Assembly (NCBI GenBank): GCA_910584195.1
Contig: CAJTYV010000021.1
Span: 1-57,772 of the forward strand
Reading direction: 5' to 3'
Length of the DNA: 57,772 nucleotides
DNA from: an uncultured Ruminococcus sp.
Lineage (GTDB): Bacteria; Bacillota; Clostridia; Oscillospirales; Ruminococcaceae
Shown: piece after piece, positions 43,200-51,440 of the stretch
Numbering within the stretch: the first letter of the stretch is position 1
Layout: every line of letters starts with the position of its first letter
Translations under genes and position numbers: made by a program
The notes under the pieces: generated by a model
The model's database searches: none
What the model was told of the DNA's origin: nothing
What the model saw: the letters and a program-made list of their open reading frames with translations, nothing else

Positions 43200-43823
43200 A
43201 TGTCTACAATTTCAGTATTTGATATGGCTGGAAATCAGGTTTCCGAAACAGAGCTTAACGATGCCGTATTCGGAATTACTCCCAACGAAGGCGTTATGCA
43301 CGCTATGGTAGTAAATTACCTCGCAAACCAAAGACAGGGTACTCAGTCCACTCTTACAAGAACAGAAGTAAGCGGAGGCGGCAGAAAGCCCTGGAGACAG
43401 AAGGGTACAGGTCATGCAAGACAGGGCTCTACACGTGCTCCTCAGTGGGTACACGGCGGAGTTGCTCTCGGACCGAAGCCCAGAGACTACAGATACGCTC
43501 TTAACAAAAAGGTTAGAAGACTTGCTATGAAGTCTGCGCTTTCCGCAAAAGTTCTCGATAACAATATGATCGTTTTGGACGCTCTCAATCTTGACGGCTT
43601 CAAGACAAAGACCATTGTTGAAATGCTCAAGGCTCTTAATGTTGAGGGTAAGGCTCTTATTGTTACGGCAGAGGCTGATGCAAAGGTTATCAAGAGCGCT
43701 GCAAATATTCCCGGCATTAATACTGCTGCGGTAAATACGCTCAATGTTTACGATATTCTCAACTGTGATAAGTTTATCGTTGTTAAGAATGCCGTTGGTA
43801 AAATAGAGGAGGTGTACGCATAA
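43200..43823 (+). CDS. rplD: Ribosomal protein uL4
   Basis: 207 residues. The extended loop GGGRKPWRQKGTGHARQGS runs to the exit tunnel. In other bacteria L4 represses its own operon by binding the S10 leader, which makes the structured leader upstream notable. Its stop overlaps the rplW start (TAATG). Confidence 0.98.
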   Translation: MSTISVFDMAGNQVSETELNDAVFGITPNEGVMHAMVVNYLANQRQGTQSTLTRTEVSGGGRKPWRQKGTGHARQGSTRAPQWVHGGVALGPKPRDYRYALNKKVRRLAMKSALSAKVLDNNMIVLDALNLDGFKTKTIVEMLKALNVEGKALIVTAEADAKVIKSAANIPGINTAAVNTLNVYDILNCDKFIVVKNAVGKIEEVYA

Positions 43824-44116
43824 TGAAAACAGCTCAGGATATTATTATCAAGCCCGTTATCACCGAAAAGTCCATGGACGGACTTCAGGCAGGCAAGTAC
43901 ACCTTTAAAGTAGCTAAGGACGCTACAAAGCCCGAGATCAAGAAGGCTGTTGAAAAACTCTTCGGCGTTGAGGTCGCAAAGGTGACCACAATGAACGTTA
44001 AGGGCAAGATGAAGCGCCTCGGCAGATACGAGGGCATGACAGCTTCATGGAAGAAGGCTGTTATTACTCTTACTCCCGATTCCAAGACAATTGAATTCTT
44101 CGAGGGTATGTATTAA
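43823..44116 (+). CDS. rplW: Ribosomal protein uL23
   Basis: 97 residues, with IIIKPVITEKSMDGLQAGKYTF and VTTMNVKGKMKRLGRYEG. It sits at the tunnel exit and docks trigger factor and SRP. The ATG overlaps the rplD stop. The gap after it has two short hairpins, TCCGTAT-a-ATACGGA and GGGAG-taatg-CTCCC (44118-44154). Confidence 0.97.
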   Translation: MKTAQDIIIKPVITEKSMDGLQAGKYTFKVAKDATKPEIKKAVEKLFGVEVAKVTTMNVKGKMKRLGRYEGMTASWKKAVITLTPDSKTIEFFEGMY

Positions 44117-44187
44117 TTCCGTATAATACGGACAGTATGGGAGTAATGCTCCCGCAAAATACGCATTATAACAAGGAGTTGAAATAA

Positions 44188-45021
44188 ATGGCTATTAAAA
44201 CCTACAAGCCTACGACGCCTTCGAGACGTCAGATGACTGTAACAGATTATTCTGTTCTGTCAAAGGTTGAGCCGGAAAAGAGCCTTCTCGAACCCCAGAA
44301 GAAGAAGTCGGGAAGAAACAGCTACGGCAGAATTACAGTTCGCCACAGAGGCGGCGGAAACAGAAGAAAGTACCGTGTTATAGATTTCAAGCGCGATAAG
44401 GACAATATGATCGCCAATGTTCTTACACTTGAATACGATCCTAACAGATCTGCATTCATTGCGCTCGTTCAGTACGAGGACGGCGAAAAGAGATATATTC
44501 TCGCTCCCAACGGACTGAAAGTCGGCGATAAGATCGAATCCGGTCCGGAAGCTGATATTAAGCCCGGCAACGCTCTCAAGCTTGCGGATATTCCCGTAGG
44601 TACGTTTATCCACGCTATCGAGCTTTATCCCGGAAAGGGCGCGCAGCTCGTAAGAAGCGCAGGCAATCAGGCTCAGCTCATGGGCAAGGAGGACAAGTAC
44701 GCTCTCGTAAGACTTCCTTCCGGAGAGATGAGAAAAGTTCCCGTAAACTGCAAGGCGTCTATCGGTCAGGTTTCAAATATCGACCATGAGAACGTTAATT
44801 ACGGTAAAGCCGGAAGAGTACGCAACATGGGCTGGAGACCTACAGTCCGCGGTTCTGTTATGAACCCCTGCGATCACCCGCACGGCGGTGGTGAAGGAAA
44901 GTCGCCGGTCGGAAGACCCGGACCTGTTACCCCTTGGGGCAAGCCCGCTCTCGGCTATAAGACTCGTAAAAAGCACCACAGAACAGATAAGTTCATCGTA
45001 AAGCGCCGCAACGGTAAATAA
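44188..45021 (+). CDS. rplB: Ribosomal protein uL2
   Basis: 277 residues with GRNSYGRITVRHRGGGNRRKYR and the conserved NPCDHPHGGGEGKSPVGRP, whose His is close to the peptidyl-transferase centre. AAGGAG precedes the ATG. Confidence 0.99.
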   Translation: MAIKTYKPTTPSRRQMTVTDYSVLSKVEPEKSLLEPQKKKSGRNSYGRITVRHRGGGNRRKYRVIDFKRDKDNMIANVLTLEYDPNRSAFIALVQYEDGEKRYILAPNGLKVGDKIESGPEADIKPGNALKLADIPVGTFIHAIELYPGKGAQLVRSAGNQAQLMGKEDKYALVRLPSGEMRKVPVNCKASIGQVSNIDHENVNYGKAGRVRNMGWRPTVRGSVMNPCDHPHGGGEGKSPVGRPGPVTPWGKPALGYKTRKKHHRTDKFIVKRRNGK

Positions 45022-45041
45022 TCGAAGGGAGGAACTGAATA

Positions 45042-45326
45042 ATGAGCAGAAGCATCAAAAAGGGACCATACGTCCAGGAGGTTCTCCTTAAAAGAGTTGT
45101 GGCTATGAACGAGGCAGGCAAGAAGAATGTTCTTAAAACATGGAGCCGTTCTTCTACGATATTCCCTGATTTCGTTGGTCACACATTCGCTGTTCACGAC
45201 GGACGCAAGCACGTTCCGGTATATGTAACAGAGGATATGGTAGGACACAAGCTCGGAGAGTTTGCTCCTACAAGAACCTATAAGGGTCACGCAGGTTCAA
45301 AAACATCCAATAACGGTAAGAAATAA
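45042..45326 (+). CDS. rpsS: Ribosomal protein uS19
   Basis: 94 residues: MSRSIKKGPYVQEVLLKRV and SSTIFPDFVGHTFAVHDGRKH are the family marks. It lies in the 30S head with S13. GGGAGGA precedes the ATG. Confidence 0.98.
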   Translation: MSRSIKKGPYVQEVLLKRVVAMNEAGKKNVLKTWSRSSTIFPDFVGHTFAVHDGRKHVPVYVTEDMVGHKLGEFAPTRTYKGHAGSKTSNNGKK

Positions 45327-45345
45327 GCGGAAGGAGGAGCTATAG

Positions 45346-45681
45346 ATGGAAGCGAGAGCTTATTTAAGAAATGCTCGTATATCACCCAGAAAGGTGCAGA
45401 TCGTTCTCGATCTTATCAGAAACAAGCCACTGGACATCGCTTTGGCTGCTTTAGATCTTACTCCTAAGGCTGCAAGTCCTATCGTTGCAAAGCTTGTAAA
45501 ATCCGCTCAGGCAAATGCTGTAAACAACTTCAGCATGGACGGCGATAATCTCTATGTAGCCGAGTGCTTCGTAACACCCGGTCCTATCATGAAGAGAATC
45601 ATGCCGAGAGCACAGGGCAGAGCATTCAGAATTTTAAAGAGAACATCACACATCACAGTTGTTCTTAAAGAAAAAGAATAA
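45346..45681 (+). CDS. rplV: Ribosomal protein uL22
   Basis: 111 residues: ARISPRKVQIVLDLIRNK at the start and RIMPRAQGRAFRILKRTSHI, the beta-hairpin lining the exit tunnel where macrolide-resistance changes occur. GGAGGA precedes the ATG. Confidence 0.98.
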   Translation: MEARAYLRNARISPRKVQIVLDLIRNKPLDIALAALDLTPKAASPIVAKLVKSAQANAVNNFSMDGDNLYVAECFVTPGPIMKRIMPRAQGRAFRILKRTSHITVVLKEKE

Positions 45682-45700
45682 TCCCAAGGAGGTCTGATTA

Positions 45701-46489
45701 ATGGGACAGAAGGTTAATCCGCACGGTCTTCGTGTCGGCGTTATTAAAGATTGGGATTCGCGCTGGTATGCCAACAAGGCAGATTTCGGCGACACTCTTG
45801 TTGAGGACTACAATGTTCGTAACTTCATTAAGAAGAGCTTGTATGCAGCAGGTGTTCCCAGAATCGAAATCGAGCGTTTTGCCGATAAGGTAAGAATCCA
45901 CATACACTGCGCTAAGCCCGGTATCGTTATCGGCAGACAGGGTGCAGAAATAGAGAAGCTCAGAGTAAAGCTCGAGAAGATGATGAACAAGCAGGTTTAT
46001 GTAAACATCATCGAAGTAAAGCAGCCCGATATGGACTCGCAGCTCGTGGCAGAGAAAATTGCTCTCGACCTTGAGAACAGAGTTTCTTTCAGACGCGCTA
46101 TGAAGCAGTCTATCGGCAGAACAATGAGACTCGGCGCTAAGGGAATAAAGGTCAAGGTATCGGGCAGACTTGCCGGAGCAGAGATCGCAAGAAGCGAGAG
46201 CTATCACGAGGGTACTATTCCGCTTCAGACTATCCGTGCCGATATTGATTACGGTTTCGCAGAGGCTGATACAACTTACGGAAAGCTCGGCGTAAAGGTA
46301 TGGATCTATAAGGGCGAAGTTCTCAAGGGCGATGCTGCAAAGGCTGCCGCTCAGAGAGAAAAGGTTGAGAGAAAATCCAACCGCCGCGATGATAACAACC
46401 GCCGCCGCCGTGACGACAGACGCGACGGAAACAGAAGAGGCGGAAGAAACTTCAACCGTGACTCAAAAAGAGAAGGAGGTAATCAGTAA
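45701..46489 (+). CDS. rpsC: Ribosomal protein uS3 with Arg-rich tail
   Basis: 262 residues, ~40 longer than the core family. The KH domain has AKPGIVIGRQGAEIEKLR, and the C-terminal domain IGRTMRLGAKGIKVKVSGRL. The extra C-terminus (residues ~222-262) is an Arg/Asp/Asn repeat-like tail (RRDDNNRRRRDDRRDGNRRGG). Such tails are known in some Clostridia. AAGGAGG precedes the ATG; the stop overlaps rplP as TAATG. Confidence 0.98.
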   Translation: MGQKVNPHGLRVGVIKDWDSRWYANKADFGDTLVEDYNVRNFIKKSLYAAGVPRIEIERFADKVRIHIHCAKPGIVIGRQGAEIEKLRVKLEKMMNKQVYVNIIEVKQPDMDSQLVAEKIALDLENRVSFRRAMKQSIGRTMRLGAKGIKVKVSGRLAGAEIARSESYHEGTIPLQTIRADIDYGFAEADTTYGKLGVKVWIYKGEVLKGDAAKAAAQREKVERKSNRRDDNNRRRRDDRRDGNRRGGRNFNRDSKREGGNQ

Positions 46490-46911
46490 TGCTGCTTCCA
46501 AAAAGAGTTAAGTACCGCAGAGTCCACAGAGGACGTCTGAAAGGTAAGGCATACAGAGGTAACAAAGTAACATACGGCGATTACGGTCTCCAGGCTCTCG
46601 AGCCTTCATGGATCACATCCAACCAGATTGAGGCTGCCCGTATCGCTATGACGCGTTACATCAAGAGAGGCGGTCAGGTTTGGATCAAGATCTTCCCCGA
46701 CAAGCCTATCACAGAAAAGCCCGCTGAAACACGAATGGGTTCAGGTAAAGGTTCTCCCGAGTACTGGGTTGCAGTAGTAAAGCCCGGCAGAGTTCTTTTT
46801 GAAATCAAGGGAGTATCCGAGGAGGTTGCACGTGAGGCTATGCGTCTTGCAATGCATAAGCTTCCCATCAAGTGCAAGTTCGTAACCAAGGAAGAAGGAG
46901 GAGAGCAGTAA
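46489..46911 (+). CDS. rplP: Ribosomal protein uL16
   Basis: 140 residues: LPKRVKYRRVHRGRLKGKAY and RMGSGKGSPEYWVAVVKPGR. It binds near the A-site tRNA elbow. The ATG overlaps the rpsC stop and its own stop overlaps rpmC in the same way, so the three are coupled. Confidence 0.98.
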   Translation: MLLPKRVKYRRVHRGRLKGKAYRGNKVTYGDYGLQALEPSWITSNQIEAARIAMTRYIKRGGQVWIKIFPDKPITEKPAETRMGSGKGSPEYWVAVVKPGRVLFEIKGVSEEVAREAMRLAMHKLPIKCKFVTKEEGGEQ

Positions 46912-47108
46912 TGAAGGCATCTGAAATCAGAGAAATGTCCGTTGACGAGATGAACGAGCAGCTTACAAGCCTGAAGGAAGAGCTCTTCAATCTTCGTTTC
47001 CAGCTTGCAGTGAATCAGCTCGAAAATACAGCGAGAATCAAGGCTGTAAAGAAAGATATTGCCCGCATCAAAACGTCTCTGCGCGCTGCAGAGCTTGCGC
47101 AGCAGTAA
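46911..47108 (+). CDS. rpmC: Ribosomal protein uL29
   Basis: 65 residues from ATG 46911, which overlaps the rplP stop (TAATG); MKASEIREMSVDEM and LKEELFNLRFQLAVNQLENTAR are typical helices of the family. It sits beside L23 at the exit site. Confidence 0.97.
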   Translation: MKASEIREMSVDEMNEQLTSLKEELFNLRFQLAVNQLENTARIKAVKKDIARIKTSLRAAELAQQ

Positions 47109-47127
47109 GAAAGGGAGGATTTAGCTA

Positions 47128-47388
47128 ATGTCTACTGAGAGAAACCTTAGAAAAACAAGAGTAGGTAAGGTTGTAAGCGATAAGATGGATAAAACCGTCG
47201 TAGTTGCTATCGTTGATAACGTTAAACACCCGCTTTATAAGAAGATCATCAAGAATACTGTTAAGTTCAAGGCTCACGATGAAAACAACGAGTGCAGAGT
47301 CGGCGACAGAGTTGAGATCATGGAGACACGTCCGCTTTCAAAGGATAAGAGATGGCGTGTAACCAACATCATTGAGAAGGCTAAGTAA
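47128..47388 (+). CDS. rpsQ: Ribosomal protein uS17
   Basis: 86 residues: RKTRVGKVVSDKMDKTVVVA and GDRVEIMETRPLSKDKRWRV, an OB-fold rRNA-binding protein of the 30S body. GGGAGGA precedes the ATG. Confidence 0.98.
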   Translation: MSTERNLRKTRVGKVVSDKMDKTVVVAIVDNVKHPLYKKIIKNTVKFKAHDENNECRVGDRVEIMETRPLSKDKRWRVTNIIEKAK

Positions 47389-47427
47389 TTTTTGTAAAAG
47401 CTTAAAGCTTGAAAGGAGGAACTCGCT

Positions 47428-47796
47428 GTGATTCAGATGCAGACTTATCTTAAAGTCGCTGATAACACAGGAGCCAAGGAGCTTATGTGTATCAGAGTTC
47501 TGGGCGGTACACGCCGCAGATATGCAAATATCGGCGACGTTGTGGTTGCTTCCGTTAAGAAAGCAACACCCGGAGGCGTTGTAAAGAAGGGCGACGTTGT
47601 TAAGGCAGTTATCGTTCGTTCAGCAAAGGGTCTCAGAAGAGAGGACGGCACATACATCCGCTTCGATGAGAACGCTGCTGTTATTATTAAGGAAGACAAG
47701 AACCCCAAGGGTACCCGTATTTTCGGACCTGTTGCTAAGGAGCTTCGTGAAAAGGAATACACAAAGATCCTCAGCCTTGCTCCCGAGGTTCTTTAA
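47428..47796 (+). CDS. rplN: Ribosomal protein uL14
   Basis: 122 residues from GTG 47428 with AAAGGAGGA upstream: MIQMQTYLKVADNTGAKELM and the end GPVAKELREKEYTKILSLAPEVL. It contacts 16S rRNA at a subunit bridge and is the site of RsfS action. Confidence 0.98.
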   Translation: MIQMQTYLKVADNTGAKELMCIRVLGGTRRRYANIGDVVVASVKKATPGGVVKKGDVVKAVIVRSAKGLRREDGTYIRFDENAAVIIKEDKNPKGTRIFGPVAKELREKEYTKILSLAPEVL

Positions 47797-47814
47797 TCGG
47801 AGGTGTCACAAGAT

Positions 47815-48156
47815 ATGAGTAAAGTTCACGTTAAAACCGGTGACACCGTTATCCTGCTCACAGGTAAGTACGAGGATAAGTACGATAAGAACGGCGACAG
47901 AAAAACCGGTAAGGTCGCAGAGGTAAGCCCCAAGGAGGGCAAAGTAATCGTTGAGGGAATCAACGTTATCACAAAGCACGTTAAGCCCACAAGAATGGGT
48001 CAGCAGGGCGGCATCATCAAGACAGAGGCTCCCGTGTACGCTTCAAAGGTACAGCTGGTATGCCCCAAGTGCGGCAAGCCCACAAGAGTCGGTCACACTT
48101 TCGAGGACGGCAAGAAGCTCCGTACCTGCAAGAAGTGCGGCAAGTCTTTTGAATAA
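47815..48156 (+). CDS. rplX: Ribosomal protein uL24 with zinc-ribbon-like end
   Basis: 113 residues from ATG 47815 with GGAGGTG upstream. The KOW motif (VKTGDTVILLTGKYEDK) is at the start. The C-terminus has CPKCGKPTRVGHTF and CKKCGKSFE, two CxxC pairs able to bind zinc, present in a subset of bacterial L24. Confidence 0.97.
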   Translation: MSKVHVKTGDTVILLTGKYEDKYDKNGDRKTGKVAEVSPKEGKVIVEGINVITKHVKPTRMGQQGGIIKTEAPVYASKVQLVCPKCGKPTRVGHTFEDGKKLRTCKKCGKSFE

Positions 48157-48174
48157 TGTAAAGGAGAAACGACA

Positions 48175-48714
48175 ATGGCAAGATTAAAAGATTTTTATGT
48201 TAGCGACGTTGCTCCCGCACTGATGAAGAAGTTCGGCTACAAGAGCGTTATGCAGATCCCGAAGCTTGATAAGGTTGTTATCAACGTAGGCGCAGGCGAG
48301 GCAAAGGACAACGCAAAGGTCATTGATGCGATCATGACCGATATAGCCGCTATCACAGGTCAGAAGCCCGTAGTATGCAGAGCTAAGAAATCCGTTGCTA
48401 ACTTTAAGCTTCGTGAGGGAATGCCTATCGGCGTAAAAGTAACCCTCAGAGGCGAGAAGATGTATGAATTCGTTGATAAGCTCTTCAACGTTGCGTTCCC
48501 CCGCGTTCGTGACTTCAGAGGAATCAGCGCCAACTCCTTTGACGGCAGAGGAAATTACTCTACCGGCGTAAAGGAGCAGCTCATCTTCCCCGAGATCGAG
48601 TACGATAAGATCGATAAGGTAAGAGGTATGGATATCAACTTTATCACTACAGCTAATACCGACGAAGAGGGCAGAGAGCTTCTCTCGCTTCTCGGCGCTC
48701 CGTTCATCAAGTAA
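48175..48714 (+). CDS. rplE: Ribosomal protein uL5
   Basis: 179 residues: VMQIPKLDKVVINVGAGEA and FDGRGNYSTGVKEQLIFPEI. It binds 5S rRNA in the central protuberance. AAAGGAG precedes the ATG. Confidence 0.98.
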   Translation: MARLKDFYVSDVAPALMKKFGYKSVMQIPKLDKVVINVGAGEAKDNAKVIDAIMTDIAAITGQKPVVCRAKKSVANFKLREGMPIGVKVTLRGEKMYEFVDKLFNVAFPRVRDFRGISANSFDGRGNYSTGVKEQLIFPEIEYDKIDKVRGMDINFITTANTDEEGRELLSLLGAPFIK

Positions 48715-48730
48715 TCAGGGAGGAAGAAAA

Positions 48731-48916
48731 ATGGCTAAGAAGGCAATGATCAATAAGCAGAAGAGAACTCCCAAGTATTCCACAAGAGCATACAACAGAT
48801 GCAAGATCTGCGGCAGACCGCATGCCTACCTCAGAAAGTTCGGCATCTGCCGTGTCTGCTTCAGAGAGCTTGCTCACGACGGTCAGATACCCGGCGTAAA
48901 GAAGGCAAGCTGGTAA
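48731..48916 (+). CDS. rpsZ: Ribosomal protein uS14, zinc-binding type
   Basis: 61 residues of the short C+ form, with CKICGRPHAYLRKFGICRVC as the zinc site. No second, zinc-free S14 is in the window. GGAGGAA precedes the ATG. Confidence 0.97.
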   Translation: MAKKAMINKQKRTPKYSTRAYNRCKICGRPHAYLRKFGICRVCFRELAHDGQIPGVKKASW

Positions 48917-48939
48917 AATACGAAAAGGAGGTCATCTGA

Positions 48940-49338
48940 ATGCAAATCACAGATACAATCGCTGATCTTTTAACAAGAATCCGCAATGCGAATACTGCTA
49001 AGCACGCCACAGTTGACGTTCCCGCTTCAAATGTAAAGAAGGCTATAACACAGATCCTTGTAGACGAGGGTTATGTAAAGGGCTTTCAGGTAATTGAGGA
49101 CGGAAAGCAGGGTGTTATCAGGATCACGCTCAAATACGGTGACAACAGATCACCCGTAATAACAGGACTCAGAAGAGTTTCAAAGCCCGGTCTGCGTATC
49201 TATTCAAGCTGCGCAGATATGCCCAAGGTAAGAAAGGGTCTGGGTATCGCAATCGTTTCCACTTCAAAGGGAATCGTAACCGACAAGAAGGCAAGAGAGC
49301 TTAACGTTGGCGGCGAGGTTCTCGCATACATCTGGTAA
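48940..49338 (+). CDS. rpsH: Ribosomal protein uS8
   Basis: 132 residues: TDTIADLLTRIRNANTAKH and GLGIAIVSTSKGIVTDKKAR. In E. coli S8 represses the spc operon by binding mRNA. AAGGAGG precedes the ATG. Confidence 0.98.
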   Translation: MQITDTIADLLTRIRNANTAKHATVDVPASNVKKAITQILVDEGYVKGFQVIEDGKQGVIRITLKYGDNRSPVITGLRRVSKPGLRIYSSCADMPKVRKGLGIAIVSTSKGIVTDKKARELNVGGEVLAYIW

Positions 49339-49350
49339 GGAGGAGCTACT

Positions 49351-49896
49351 ATGTCAAGAATCGGCAAAATGCCTATTGCAGTTCCCGCAGGTGTAGAGGT
49401 AAAGAACGATAATAACTGCCTCACAGTAAAGGGACCCAAGGGCGAACTTACAAAGCAGTTCAACACCGAGCTTTCCATCGTGATCGAAGAAGGTGTTATC
49501 ACAGTAACAAGACCCAGCGATGATAAGAAGCATCGTTCGCTTCACGGTCTTACACGTACACTTATCGCCAATATGGTAGAGGGTGTAACAAACGGATATT
49601 CCAAGACACTCGAGATCGAGGGTGTCGGTTACCGTGCCGCAAAAACAGGAAACAAGGTAAATATGAACCTCGGATTTTCTCATCCTGTTGTATTTGAGGA
49701 AACAGACGCTATAAAGCTGGACGTTCCTCAGCCCAACAAGATCGTTGTAAGCGGTATTGATAAGCAGGCTGTAGGTCAGTTTGCAGCTGAGATCCGTGAA
49801 AAGCGTCCTCCCGAGCCTTATAAGGGCAAGGGTATCAGATACGCCGGCGAACGTATCATCCGCAAGGAAGGTAAGGCCGGTAAGGGCAAGAAGTAA
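49351..49896 (+). CDS. rplF: Ribosomal protein uL6
   Basis: 181 residues: SRIGKMPIAVPAGVEVK, KTLEIEGVGYRAAKTGNKV and PPEPYKGKGIRYAGERIIRKEGK. It sits near the factor-binding site of the 50S. GGAGGAG precedes the ATG. Confidence 0.98.
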   Translation: MSRIGKMPIAVPAGVEVKNDNNCLTVKGPKGELTKQFNTELSIVIEEGVITVTRPSDDKKHRSLHGLTRTLIANMVEGVTNGYSKTLEIEGVGYRAAKTGNKVNMNLGFSHPVVFEETDAIKLDVPQPNKIVVSGIDKQAVGQFAAEIREKRPPEPYKGKGIRYAGERIIRKEGKAGKGKK

Positions 49897-49915
49897 TTAA
49901 AAGGAGCAAATTGCT

Positions 49916-50275
49916 ATGGTAAAGAAATTTGACAGCAATAAGGCAAGATTAAAGAGACACCGCAGAGTTCGCTATAAGATCTCAGGTACTCCCGAGTGTC
50001 CCCGTCTCAATGTTTTCCGTTCTTCTAAGCACATTTATGCTCAGATAATCGACGATGTAAACGGAGTTACTCTTGCTTCTGCATCCAGCATGGATAAGAA
50101 CTTTGAGGGCAGCGGCGGCAACATCGAGGGCGCTCGCAAGGTCGGCGAAATGATCGCAAAGAACGCCGCAGCAAAGGGTATCACCGAGGTCGTATTCGAC
50201 AGAGGCGGCTACCTCTACCACGGAAGAGTCAAGGAACTCGCCGAAGGTGCCCGTGAAAACGGATTACAGTTCTAA
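49916..50275 (+). CDS. rplR: Ribosomal protein uL18
   Basis: 119 residues: RLKRHRRVRYKISGTPECPR and VVFDRGGYLYHGRVKELAEG. It binds 5S rRNA with L5. AAAGGAG precedes the ATG. Confidence 0.98.
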   Translation: MVKKFDSNKARLKRHRRVRYKISGTPECPRLNVFRSSKHIYAQIIDDVNGVTLASASSMDKNFEGSGGNIEGARKVGEMIAKNAAAKGITEVVFDRGGYLYHGRVKELAEGARENGLQF

Positions 50276-50290
50276 GAGGGAGGTAAAACA

Positions 50291-50791
50291 ATGGCTAATA
50301 TTGAAACACAGGCTCCCGAGCTTCAGGAAAAGGTAGTTGCTATCAACAGAGTTTCCAAGACAGTTAAGGGCGGCCGTATCATGAAGTTCTCAGCTCTCGT
50401 GGTTGTCGGCGACGGTAACGGTACAGTAGGCTTCGGTCTCGGCAAGTCCGGAGAAGTTCCCGACGCTATCCGCAAGGGTATAGAGGACGCAAAGAAGAAT
50501 CTTTGCAAGATTGCTCTGAAGGGTACGACTATTCCTCATGAGATCGTGGGCGCGTTCGGCGCCGGCAGAGTTCTCATGAAGCCCGCAGCCCCCGGTACCG
50601 GCGTTATCGCAGGCGGTCCTGTCCGTGCGGTAATCGAGGTTGCAGGAATCAAGGACATCAGAACAAAGTCCCTTCGTTCCAATAATCCCTGTAACGTAGT
50701 AAGAGCTACAATTAACGGTCTTAAAGCCTGCACTTCCGTTAAGGAGGTTGCCGCAAAGAGAGGCAAGTCCGTTAAGGAAATTTTAGGTTAA
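50291..50791 (+). CDS. rpsE: Ribosomal protein uS5
   Basis: 166 residues: the double-stranded-RNA-binding domain AINRVSKTVKGGRIMKFSAL and GTVGFGLGKSGEVPDAIRKG, then the S5 C-terminal GAGRVLMKPAAPGTGVIAGG. A decoding-fidelity protein. GGGAGGT precedes the ATG. Confidence 0.98.
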   Translation: MANIETQAPELQEKVVAINRVSKTVKGGRIMKFSALVVVGDGNGTVGFGLGKSGEVPDAIRKGIEDAKKNLCKIALKGTTIPHEIVGAFGAGRVLMKPAAPGTGVIAGGPVRAVIEVAGIKDIRTKSLRSNNPCNVVRATINGLKACTSVKEVAAKRGKSVKEILG

Positions 50792-50804
50792 GGAGGCATT
50801 GACA

Positions 50805-50981
50805 ATGGCTAAGAACATCAAGCTCGTTAAGAGCCTCATCAGCTGCAAAAAGGATCAGATCGCGACAGCTCAGTCGCTTGGTCTTAAGAAAATCGGCGAT
50901 GTAACAACTCAGCCCGACAATGCTCAGACACAGGGCAAGATCAAGAAAATTTCACACCTCATCGAGGTTACTGAAGCGTAA
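50805..50981 (+). CDS. rpmD: Ribosomal protein uL30
   Basis: 58 residues from ATG 50805, with AAGGAGG upstream; the earlier start at 50799 would leave less room. KLVKSLISCKKDQIATAQSL and DNAQTQGKIKKISHLIEV are the family pattern. Confidence 0.96.
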   Translation: MAKNIKLVKSLISCKKDQIATAQSLGLKKIGDVTTQPDNAQTQGKIKKISHLIEVTEA

Positions 50982-50998
50982 GCAAGGAGGTGCAAACC

Positions 50999-51439
50999 AT
51001 GAAAATTCACGAATTAACTCCCGCACCCGATTCCAATAAGGCTGTAAAGCGCGTAGGAAGAGGTCACGGCTCGGGTAACGGCAAGACTGCCGGCAAGGGT
51101 CACAAGGGACAGAATGCACGCTCAGGCGGCGGCGTAAGAATCGGCTTTGAAGGCGGACAGATGCCTTTGGCAAGACGTATCCCCAAGAGAGGCTTTAACA
51201 ACATCTTCGCTACAAAGTATGCAATCGTAAATGTTTCGGATCTTAACAAGTTTGAGAACGGAACAGTCGTAGACGCAGAGCTTCTTAAGGCAGCAGGTCT
51301 TATCAAAAAGGAGCTTGACGGCGTTAAAGTTCTCGGAAACGGAGAGCTTACAGCTCAGCTCACAGTTAAAGCTGCAAAATTCTCTCAGAGCGCTGTAGAG
51401 AAAATTGAAAAGGCAGGCGGAAAGACCGAGGTGATGTAA
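50999..51439 (+). CDS. rplO: Ribosomal protein uL15
   Basis: 146 residues from ATG 50999 with AAGGAGG upstream: MKIHELTPAPDSNKAVKRVG, the Gly/Lys-rich KTAGKGHKGQNARSGGGVR and FEGGQMPLARRIPKRGF. Its stop is next to the secY start. Confidence 0.97.
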   Translation: MKIHELTPAPDSNKAVKRVGRGHGSGNGKTAGKGHKGQNARSGGGVRIGFEGGQMPLARRIPKRGFNNIFATKYAIVNVSDLNKFENGTVVDAELLKAAGLIKKELDGVKVLGNGELTAQLTVKAAKFSQSAVEKIEKAGGKTEVM

Positions 51440-51440
51440 T

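Noticed and set aside
46821..46837. CACGTG in rplP as a second parS
   Set aside because: The flanking bases miss the consensus at about four positions; it is ordinary coding sequence.
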